From Gordius sp. MW1 (taxonomy: Eukaryota; Nematomorpha; Gordioida; Gordea; Gordiidae), in contig OZ038527.1 in NCBI GenBank assembly GCA_964036665.1, positions 18,808,221-18,872,220 of the forward strand: a stretch of 64,000 nucleotides of DNA, written 5' to 3'. Every line of letters starts with the position of its first letter. Position 1 is the first letter of the stretch. Shown here piece by piece: positions 54,455 through 64,000 of the stretch. The notes below the pieces were generated by a model. The model ran no database searches and was not told where the DNA came from. It saw only the letters and a list, made by a program, of their open reading frames with translations. The position numbers and the translations under genes are program-made.

Positions 54455-57452
54455 AAAATACCAAAAAATATAATGCGCCAAGTATTACTAGTTAGGTTGT
54501 GCTTTGCTTTTATAAACTAATACTATATCATTTTACAATTTATGGTAAAACTTAGATAATTCTGATATGTATAAAGGCTACCTCGCAGAATTAAGCTTAT
54601 AAAGTTACTCCTACTTTGTAAACACAATTGTATAACTACAATTATAATATATGCATATTATATATAATAGAAATTCGATATTTTAAATCGAGAGTTAAAA
54701 ATTATTAAAATGTGTGATAACAGATAACACACATAATAACATATAAATACAAATGATTAATCTTGTTTGGAATTAATATTTGTTTGTTAAATATAGTTCA
54801 GTTTTTCAAAGTTGTCATATTCAAAAATCACCCTAAAAAATGCTCAAAGCAAACGTATTCAGAAAAAAAAACTCAATACTACGATAAAATAACGCGTGAT
54901 TTTTGCCATAACCAGAAGAAGAAAATGGCACAACAAAGTTGGGGCGATTCGGGCTCATTTGTATTTAATTATATGTATTATATCACTTTTCCTTTATTTT
55001 GATTGCTTAATATTTGTTAATCCTAGTTCTTATCCCATAGAATTGGAAAGTAAAATGAAGTTTTTTTATGAAAATATAACGAAATTAGCAACATTTCGGG
55101 CTGAGTGCTTTTTAAACGTAAAACTTATTACTATAAATGTAACATGTTTTCGAAAACAACTCTTTAAGAAATTAAGCATTTGATATCTTTCAAATTTAGG
55201 GCCCAGGGGAGTAAAATAAATCTTTCTCCTTTGTGTCATTTTTTTGTCTTTTAAATTTGCATTCTCTTTTGGTTTGGTAAATAACTTATGGATGTGCATC
55301 ATCAGTAGGAATTCGTTTTATTAACATTAAGATTAGTTCAATAAATAATATTAGAAATTAAATTTAATATCTATTAAAAATAGTTTGCAGGATAAAGAGA
55401 AATCACGTGTTAGTGTCACTTAGAGCTGGAATTCATGAATTTTTTTAAACAATTATGGATATAGTAAAATTTATGCCAATATTATAGTTTTTCTGCAAAA
55501 TAATTATATTTACCTGGCTGAATGGTAATAAAATGAAATATTTATCTTGAGAATTTGATGCATTGTTCATATTTTCTTAAATAATATGAAAAATCTAAAG
55601 ATATATAATAGATTTTGTCTAATAAATAAAAGTCCAGCTAAGTTTTATGAAATTAGAGAAAAAATAGCAAATGAAAACATGAAATAGGAACACTTTGTTA
55701 TTATAATTCATCAATGGGGTAAATGTGTCCTGGGATGATTAATCCGATTACCAATTAAAGGAATTATGGTTTTAATGACGAATCGACTCCTCTTATATAT
55801 GTACTATTATTTTTAGGCTTACTTATCAACTTTTACATTTAGGATGTATGAATTTGTCAATAAAAAACTGGTAACTATGCGGGGTAAATAAAAATATCAT
55901 TTTAAGTAGCATTTTACCATAACTTTAGATCCTTAGAGCAATTGAACTTCATTTGGTGTAACATAATACACTTTAAAAAATGATTTCGAACCATTAAATA
56001 GGGTACGGATTAGAGAGATCGGGTAGACGAACGGAAAATATTGGCCGGACCAAAAAAGTTTAAATAATGGTCTCGGGCAAGCCTACGAAGTCTCATAACC
56101 ATCTCATAACGGGCTCGAGCGAGCCTAATTTGTAGACGGTCCTGCTATTTATATTAAATCTAAATCAACCACAAAGGGACTTATAGAATTTTTTTTCCAA
56201 ATATGGATTCGTAATATTTAAAACAAAAAATGTATTATGACAAAATATAATTGGATGGCCTTAATCCTAAAATGGAAATGGTGGTGCTTATATCTTACAT
56301 TAAAGAACATTTTTACCTGTCACGTCCATTCATTTTGCATTTCGTGCTATATTAATTCCAAAAAATTTGCCCATAATTTATTATATTACATTGTATATGA
56401 CTTTAATTTTACACAATTTAAAATTAAAAAAATTGCTAACTAATTACATTTAGTATATTAGAGGTTTAATGCATCTTAATTAACTCTCGCTAATTTTTAG
56501 AAATTAATATTATACACTTAGAAATGACTGTGGGCGCAACTATGACATGTGGATAATTAAATATATACAAAGATCTTTAACGCTTAGAATTCATTCAAAT
56601 TTATAATAGATAATCTTCAAAAATGTATTTCATAAATCCCCATTTTTGCATAAAATTTAAAGTATAATATTAAAAATGTTAGGTTGAACAATTTACAGCA
56701 ATCGGAGTTATTAACTAAAAAATGTCTTAACTATATTTTTACGGATCAAGGTGTAAATTCTGGTCAAACCCTAAAATGTTTACCTATTCAATTGCTCGGG
56801 GTATTCCATTAATAATATTTGTTAAATCGCAATAAATGTTGCGTAAATTTAAAATTTATTGCCCAGCCTAACGGGCCGATCTTGGTAAGGGGCCGGGTCT
56901 AAAGTGCATGGAAAAATTAGGGCCGGGCCCGGAGGTTTTTCAAAAGAACACGGACTGGCCTGAAGTGCAATATAAATTACGGGCGGGCTCGGGGGGGGGG
57001 GCTAAACGTTTTTGAAACGGGTGAGGGCAGGCCGCCCTCCTAAGAACGGTCCGTTGCAGATCTCTTGTATGTATAAAGCATTGGGGCAACAGAAGAGACG
57101 AAAAATCATCAATTAATGTGTTTTATTAAGTGAAACGAATAAAGAAAATGGCTGGTTCTTATTATTTCGGAAAAATTAGGGGCATTTCTACCCCGTCCTA
57201 ACCAGAATTAAAAAGCTTCTTTGCTACAATTTTGGTTCTTAAAGATGTGAAATTTTTATTTTGACAATTTTTACCTGTTAAGATGCTTAGACCGTTTATG
57301 GTGTTAGGAATGGCAGGGCGGTCGCAGTTTGAAATCAATGAGTTATTTTATTAGTAGGGAGAACAGGGGAATAAGTAGCCTTAAAAAGTACAAAGCGCTA
57401 ATTTTTTTTAAAGTTCGTTGTAAAATTATCTTTTAAAATCTGTATCTTTATT
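54455..57452. other. Intergenic, with two GC-rich MITE-like patches
   Basis: Mostly AT-rich with no gene seen. GC-rich patches at about 56000-56145 and 56865-57065 (GGGCCGGGCCCGG, AACGGTCCGTTGCAG) look like the subterminal repeats of a decayed hAT-type MITE, but I could not match the ends. Confidence 0.4.
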
Positions 57453-60400
57453 GTAGGTGTCGTATCCCTTGATACGTGGATATTCCCCATTTCCCCCAAC
57501 CTTTTGTAAAACAGTGTATCTCATTCGATTAAACACAAAAGTTCATTTATTGTATATCTTAAGACGGAAAATATGATAATTATGTATGTATGTATTTATG
57601 TTTGCCGCGAAGACGCCCAAGAGCTTAGTTAGTGCAATCTAAGATTGAGCCCCTTCTAACGCCAAATGGCATCAGGCCACGTTAGTGATAACGTGTGTGA
57701 GTATGCTGTAATAAAATGGTTAATATGCAATGTAATTATGACATGTAAATATGTAATACCTATTGACTTGAGAGTAATGTAAAGCTATAATGATAATGTC
57801 GTAAATGAATAATCCGTGTGAAGATCCTTAATGAGAGAGCCGCAATAACTGGTTTTTGAGAAGTCTTTCCAAAGTTTCCCGTCTTGCATGATGGTCAACA
57901 ATGAATTACAATCATGGCCTAGTGTTTGGACATCGCGGAACACCTTGTAGAGCCAGCTGCCATTGCATTTGCGACCTTTTAGCATGGGTGGACGCCAGAA
58001 CAGGCTTCGTACTTGATGAGCCAGAAAGCCCCATTTCCTAGCCAGTAGAATGTTTTTAATTGGAGCGATTTTGCAGCGCACCCATAGATCCTCGTTGGTT
58101 ATTCTCGTCGGGTAAAATATCCGGCAAACGATATGTAGCATTTTATTGAAACTGACTTTTAGTTTCTTTAAGCTGGGAGCCTTCAGTGACCAAGATTCGC
58201 AACCGTATAAGAGAATTGGTAGGATAGTGACTTTAAAAATCCTCAGACGCGTATGGAGCGTCAGTTGACGTGAGCGCCAAATCGCTGAGCATGAGTAGAA
58301 TTTGACCATAGTCCGACGGATCTTCGATTCGACATCAGCTTCGGCGTGGGTATCTGGAGTAAGGTCCACTCCCAAATAACGGACTTTTTCAGATGCATTG
58401 ATTACGTTTTTGTTGACTAGCAGAGTAGAGTTCGAAGAATCGTTTATACGAATCATTGAGCATTTCTCGGGGTTTATAAACAGTCCTGCTTGCTTGGCTT
58501 GGATGCTGAACCTGTCTAACATGAGTTGTGCTTTGGAAATAGAAGGGGCCACTAGACATATATCGTCTGCGAACAGCAGGGATGATAGAATAGTGCCATT
58601 TAGTTTGATACCATCGGTCGGAAGTGTGGATCTCCTCATTATTAGATCCATCGCAATTATAAAAAGGAGAGGGGACAGCGGGCAACCTTGCCTGACACCC
58701 GATGTTACTGGTATGGGCTCCGATTTATGGTGGAGGTGGGAGATAACTAGTTTCATGTTTTCATAGAGTAGAAAGATCATGAGAGTTATTTTCTTAGGCA
58801 AGCCTAATAGGCATAGCGCTTCCCAAATGTAAAGATGGCACAGCGAGTCAAAAGCTTTAGCGATGTCTAAAAAAACAAGAACCAGGGGGGCACCGCTTGT
58901 CCGTGAGATGTCCATTATGTTCCTTAATGTTATTATGTGCTCTGTCGTCGTACGGCACTTCCTAAACCCTGTTTGATTGTTTTTAATTATTTCATCCACC
59001 TCGCTGTAAATTCGATTGTATATAACCTTGATGAATATTTTTGATTCCAGGTTAATGATAGTCACGCCCCGGTAGTTGTTGGGATTAGATGGATCTCCTT
59101 TTTTGAAAAGTTTGATCAAGTGACCTATTGTCCAGAAGTCCGGTATAACCTCCTTCGTCCAAACTTTCCGAAATGGGAGTAGGCTTTGAGTGCTTTTGAG
59201 GTTAGACCTGACGAATCGGCCGCTTTGTGGGATTTGAGTGACTTGATAGCTCTGTCAATTTCGAATAAAGAGGGGGGATCCGTATCGATGTGGAGGGGTG
59301 GTGGGCCTTTAAAGTTTACGATAAATCCTTTGCATATATCCACTACAGGGAATAAGGGCTGGGGCGACAAGTTTAATCGGAAATGGTCTTCCCAGGCTTT
59401 GGTTTGGGCCAAGGAGTCGTTGGAGCCGCCAACTGTGTTTATGCTGTTGTAGGCTCGTTTGGAGAATGTGTTATAGTTAAGGCTGTCTAGGATGGTAAAC
59501 AGATGGTGATTGTTATTAGAGCGTGCTGCCGCTTCGGCCTCTGTGGTTTTTGCGTTAATAAACGCAATTTTGTCTTGTCTGATGCTTTTAATACGCTTGC
59601 TGAGAGCGGATAAGCATGCGTTTTTGAAAGGAAACTCATTTCTATCAAAGTAGATGTTAGATTTTGTCTTGAGTAGCCCAAGTGTTTTTTCTGAGAACCA
59701 TGTCTTTGTTCTAGTTCGACTCTGGTCCTTCAAGGGAATTGTAAAAATTTCTGATATTTTAATGCTGTGATCGTTTATCGACAGGTCGGAAAGGTTGTTG
59801 TTTTGGATTTTTAGGTGTAGGCGGTCCCTAAATTCAGTGTTTTGGGACAAACCTTGGAGCCTTATTTTCTGGGATTTGCGTGTCGGAGGAACCCGTAGGG
59901 TAGCTGCTTTCAACACTAGTTCAGCGGCTATTGCACAATGGTCAGCGTCATCAGTGAGGGGGTCCAAAATTATATGAAAGTTTCTGACGATTTTTAAATG
60001 TCTTGACCTACAGATCAGATGGTCTATTTGGCTTGATTGCAAGTTGTTTTTTTTCCGGAAGGTGGCCAGCCGATTATAGGGAAGATCTGAGAATGTTGAA
60101 GTAATTCGCCAATTTCCCGTATTGCACCATTTTTTTAGAATAATACCGTTTCTGTTGTTGGAGCCTAAGGTGTTAGGGCCTATTAAATTAGGGTTGTCAC
60201 GGTCAGTGCGCCCGACGGATGAATTCAAGTCACCGATTATAATTGGCACCGACTTGCGGCTTAATTTTTTGATTTTGTCAGAGAGAAGACTGAAAAATTC
60301 GTTAATAACTTTAGTTTTGTAGGAAGATGTAGGGCAATAAACGTTTATCACCGACACCACGCGTATCCCTATTGTTAGATTAATTATAAGAATTCTTTCA

Positions 60401-61238
60401 TTTACCCAGTCAATACTCAGAACGGAAAGACGTTTACTTATAAATGTTGAAACCCCTGTGGCTGAATTGTCTGTAAAACCCACGTGGTAAAGGATGTACT
60501 CGGAGTTGCTGTCGACTCTAGAATGAGGAATCCGCGTCTGTTGTAGGCATAAGATGTCGAGTTTATGATTTCTTGCGAATGTTAACATCATCTGTTGTTG
60601 GCCTTGTATCATAAGGGAATTGATATTTATTGAGGCTATTTTGATCTTCATTAGCGGTTAAGATAGTGGACGAGGTTGAGGAATAGATTATGGACGGATG
60701 AGTTAAACCCTTTCTCAAGTGTTATATATTTTGAAATAATGCGTTGTAAATTAAATTAGAAAATGTGGGTAGTATTCAGCAAGTCTGAGGATAGGGCCCT
60801 GACGTTACCAATAAATACAGCAACGCTTACCAATAGTATGACGAAGTGTTAAGTAACAGTTTTCAGAACACTTCTCTATATAGAATCGAAACGCGTTATC
60901 AAGTTCAATGATGCGTATTCAAGTTGATCAATGGTAATACATATATATGGGGAATAAATAACAAACACGTAGCGCGTAGGGGGGGGGGGGGTAAAGTAAC
61001 ACACGTACTGAAATTAAATAGAATGTAAAAGTATCACATATGAACTTAAGGTTACAGGAAAAGGGGTTACTCAGTGAGTATGCCTCTGATAGGCAGATGT
61101 TATAAGATCAAAAGACCCGACAATGTTAAGAAATCTAACAATAAATGAACTTTTGTATTTAATCGAATGAGATACACTGTTTTACAAGGGGTTGGGGGAA
61201 ATGGGGAATATCCACGTATCAAGGGATACGACAGTAGG
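57453..61238. mobile_element. DNA transposon with 96-bp TIRs and 5-bp target duplication, carrying a nested retrotransposon
   Basis: TIRs at 57458-57553 and 61138-61233 are inverted copies over about 96 bases with a few differences, beginning TGTCGTATCCCTTGATACG. The flanks are GTAGG on both sides (57453-57457 and 61234-61238). The interior is largely the RTE-like retrotransposon D on the minus strand. No transposase is seen, so the host element is probably a short non-autonomous transposon split by the retrotransposon. I could not assign the superfamily from a 5-bp duplication and TGTCG ends. Confidence 0.8.
57580..60660 (-). mobile_element. Nearly intact RTE-like non-LTR retrotransposon D
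   Basis: The coding region spans 60651 down to 57785. AP endonuclease occupies roughly the first 240 residues (ININSLMIQGQ start; CLQQTR with the metal-binding Glu position read as Gln; GDLNSSVGRTDRDN; HCAIAAEL near its end). Reverse transcriptase follows, with NNYRGVTIINLESK, FLDIAKAFDS, SGVRQGCPLSPLL and LLFADDICLV (catalytic Asp pair). The C-terminal region contains ILLYGCESWSLK. A single one-base frameshift near 59160 separates 508- and 444-codon frames that overlap in homology; there are no other stops. The 3' end has an (ATGT)n-like tail at about 57582-57600. Element B is an older relative. Expression or activity cannot be judged from sequence. Confidence 0.9.
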
Positions 61239-62416
61239 ATTAGTGATGCGGAAAAACCGAGAAAAATCTCGGTCTCGTCTCGTCTCGTCTCGAAAAACCG
61301 AGACGAGACGAGACGAGAATTTGAAAAATGGAGTCGAGATCGAGACGAGAATTTTGAGGTCGAGACGAGACGATACGAGATTTTATCGGCGAGATCTCGA
61401 CTTTTTATTGATCGTTAGATTTTAGTAAATTATTGTGTATTTTAATTTACATTTAAGGTATTAAGTGTAAATCAATATGTATGGAATATATTTGATATTA
61501 AAAAAAATCCCAAGTGTAGTTAATATTATATATTTTTGCAAAAAAATTAAAATTTGGCAATCATTTACCTAAGTATGGTTGATTTTTGTCATACATTTAA
61601 ATACGTACTCATTAATTTAAAGTTTAACCCTTATGTTCTTAATTCTATAATAATGCTGCTTTTATTGTTGTTTTTACAACGTTTTAATTTGTGCAACTAG
61701 TTATCAATTCTGTAAATAATAATAACATCATTAAATGTCACTCGCACTTTGTGGTTTATAGCGCTATAGTAAACATGCAATTAACACTATGGGCTATATT
61801 AATGATGGTTATATTAATGGACTTAAACATTTGCCTTAAATATGTTAAGGTCTACTTTGAAGCATTAGCAAAGGTTAAAAAAGGGTCTCATTTTGCTCAA
61901 TTATGCAACTAAATCAACTATAAGCAAACCTATAATTTTCGAAGTCCATTTATAGTTGACAGACACAGTGAATTTAATACAAATATTATAATTTGCTAGA
62001 ACAATAAAATTTAATTTTTTATATTTCAAATTTATTTATAGTTTTTTTAGTCTGCACTTTTTATAGAAAATGTTATCTTTATGAGTTAATTCATATCTTT
62101 ATATTGTCAATGAGATGTCGTGTCCCGCTAAATCTTTAAAAAGTTTGTGTATTAAAGTTTTTCGAAAAATATAAAATTTGCCATTTGGATTTTTGAACAC
62201 TTATTTATATTTTTAATAAAACAGGAGAAATTTTTATTCCGAATATATTTTTTTTAAAGTCGAGACGAGACGAGAATTCTCGTCGAGACGAGACGAGACC
62301 GAGATTTTTCTAGACCGAGACGAGACGAGATCGAGATTTTCTTAATCGCTCCCGAGACGAGACGAGATGTTGTTTTCGAGACCGAGACGAGACGAGATCG
62401 AAACACTAAGTAGGAT
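61233..62416. mobile_element. Non-autonomous hAT element with CGAGA-repeat ends
   Basis: The body is 61241-62408 (1,168 bases), starting TAGTGATGCGG and ending CGAAACACTA, with a perfect 8-bp target duplication AGTAGGAT at 61233-61240 and 62409-62416. Subterminal regions are dense in GAGACGAGACGAGA and its complement on both sides (61260-61400 and 62260-62400). No transposase is encoded. Its left duplication begins on the last base of the neighbouring TIR element, so it inserted later, exactly at that boundary. Confidence 0.9.
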
Positions 62417-63298
62417 CTAAAATTTTCAAAAATTCTCGATCAAGCCATAGCCTCGTTTAAAATATTTATCTTCATTAATCAAAAAATAATATACGAAAAA
62501 GAATGAAGCATAAAAATATGTTTTTCTAATTTAACCAGGGGAAACTATAAGGGAAGGACTACACTTATGAAACTAGAAATATACCTAGCTCTAATTAATT
62601 GCATGAACAATAAATCAACCAAATTATAACATTTAAATGGAACTTAAGTTAGCATAATATTGACACCAAAATGAAATATTCTATCAATCACCCAAAACGT
62701 TTCTTTTATATAAAATAGGGGGAAAATTACTTTTACCTTATGATAGAACACAAATATGATAAAAACATTAAATTTTTATTGCTATAAGTATTATAGACAA
62801 TTACAAAGATAAAAGTAACCTAAAGTAATCTGAAAGGCTAAGTTTTAATTTAATGTGCAAATGGTGTAAATTAATGCTAAATGCTTATACCAAAGTTAAG
62901 TAATTTGAGACAAGGAATAGGTGAAAAGGATTTTCAAATAAATACAGTTGCAAATTCAATTAGTTAATTTAAGTCAAAAGTAAATTTTTATTTCTATTTT
63001 ACCTAAACTATGGTTTGAGCATGTAAAAAATAGAATTTCACGGGGTTTTAATAATGGACATTTACATTAAACAATTGAACATTATACAAAATGATATCCA
63101 TCCTTTCTTAGCCAATAAATATAATTTTAAACAGTTAAGTGCTCGGCATTTTTAAATTAAATCTTTTACAAAATATTATTAACATATAAATAATATTATA
63201 AAACAATTTAAGGTAAATCTACAATATTAATAAAAATGGGGTTTAATTGACTCATTTTAAGTAACATAATGGAATGTCTAAACAAAATGAGCTTAATT
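62417..63298. other. Intergenic, 3' flank of BORCS6-like gene
   Basis: AT-rich sequence with no coding region or clear repeat. It should include the 3' untranslated region of the minus-strand gene. Confidence 0.5.
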
Positions 63299-63911
63299 TT
63301 AATTAGATGCATTAGAGGATAATGGAGGACAAGCAGGTAAAGAAGAATGGGAGGAAGCAAGTCTGTTTTCACAAATATCAAGCAATCTTCTAATCTCTTT
63401 TGTTTGCTGGGCAAGGTTACCAGCTGGTTCCATGGCTTTCCCTATTTCTTCACATTTAGCCATTAGCCCATACATGGTCTTAATAGTTGAATCAATACTA
63501 TCACATGCATCCATAATGCCATCTGCATGTGTATCTACACTTTTCATTGTTGGCTTGGATATCTTAAATAAAAATATTAATTGTAATTAGTTTAAAAACA
63601 CAGACCATAAAAATATTTATCAATTTTTTTAGGTTGTTACCTATTAATACGAGATTTTACTACTAAGACAATTACATATGGCCTATAAATATAATTGTTT
63701 AAGGGATATTTTACACTATGTGTAAAACTAATTATACTTCTTCCAGCTCCTTTTTAAGGGTTTCATTTAATGCCACTATTTCAGAAGATATTCTAGATGT
63801 TTGTTGATCAAGATCATGGATAAATTTGATGTCAATAGGAAAGTCTAGCTCATTTTCATTACTTTCTGAAAGTTGTAAATTTTTATTTATCGGATCCCCC
63901 TGATCACCCAT
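63299..63911 (-). CDS. BORCS6: BORC complex subunit 6-like protein
   Basis: Two exons, 63911-63738 and 63562-63299, join in phase 0 across a 175-base intron and encode 145 residues. BORC is an eight-subunit complex on lysosomes that recruits Arl8 and kinesin for outward movement. The protein matches the C-terminal helical domain of animal BORCS6: IDIKFIHDLDQQTSRIS at residues 25-45, then SIDSTIKTMYGLMAKCEEI and PAGNLAQQTKEIRRLLD in the second exon, all predicted helix and coiled coil. The long N-terminal extension of vertebrate BORCS6 is absent; the first ATG (MGDQGDPIN) leaves only a short polar lead. The end (SSHSSLPACPPLSSNASN) is low complexity. Assignment rests on recalled family motifs, so a search should confirm it. 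Confidence 0.78.
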
Positions 63912-64000
63912 TTGAATAACACTGCAACTAATTACAAAAATACCATTAAAACCCAGTGCAGATGGGAATAAGAGGAGGGCAACTACGCATAAATCCCTTT
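63912..64000 (-). promoter_or_regulatory. Upstream flank of the BORCS6-like gene
   Basis: The 89 bases before the start codon should hold 5' untranslated region or promoter. No TATA box or other defined element is visible. Confidence 0.3.

Noticed and set aside
61691..61912. 73-codon open frame inside the hAT MITE
   Set aside because: Short, unmatched, and in the AT-rich core of a non-autonomous element.

Overview
This is a stretch of animal nuclear genome. It is AT-rich, with multi-exon genes, GT-AG introns from under 100 bases to over 6 kb, and a heavy load of transposons. The gene content and the mix of transposons (RTE-like non-LTR elements, hAT, MULE, mariner-like and foldback elements) suit an invertebrate, probably an arthropod. 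Nothing in the sequence fixes the order or species. Six protein-coding loci can be supported by joining exons in phase.

Layout: (1) 451-4148 (+), the 3' part of an ARHGAP6-like RhoGAP gene with a long disordered tail. (2) 4.95-10.2 kb (-), two dead RTE-like retrotransposons; the second is bounded by a 14-bp target duplication. (3) 10.2-16.4 kb, a MULE-type DNA transposon carrying a broken FLYWCH/MULE transposase gene, with head-to-head arrays of phase-1 mini-exons near both ends and another retrotransposon inserted in one array. (4) 16456-36736 (+), RTEL1, an iron-sulfur DNA helicase starting about 80 bases after the MULE. Its introns hold a roughly 5.2-kb composite inverted-repeat element, several MITEs and GC-rich islands. 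(5) 37.4-39.4 kb, a hAT MITE and a mariner-like MITE. (6) 39879-44193 (+), an SLC16-type transporter whose first intron holds an array of hairpins and tRNA-T-arm-like units. (7) 44770-50865 (-), a complete ten-exon methionine aminopeptidase 2 gene. (8) 53.3 kb, an isolated Pumilio-repeat fragment beside a MITE end, then a MITE. (9) 57453-62416, a nested cluster: a TIR element with an almost intact RTE retrotransposon inside, and a hAT MITE inserted exactly at its right edge. (10) 63299-63911 (-), a small two-exon gene matching the conserved domain of BORC subunit 6.

The cellular genes are unrelated housekeeping functions: Rho signalling, telomere and genome maintenance, solute transport, N-terminal methionine removal and lysosome positioning. 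They do not form a pathway. The unusual content is in the mobile DNA, above all the MULE whose subterminal repeats behave as symmetric, in-phase cassette exons.
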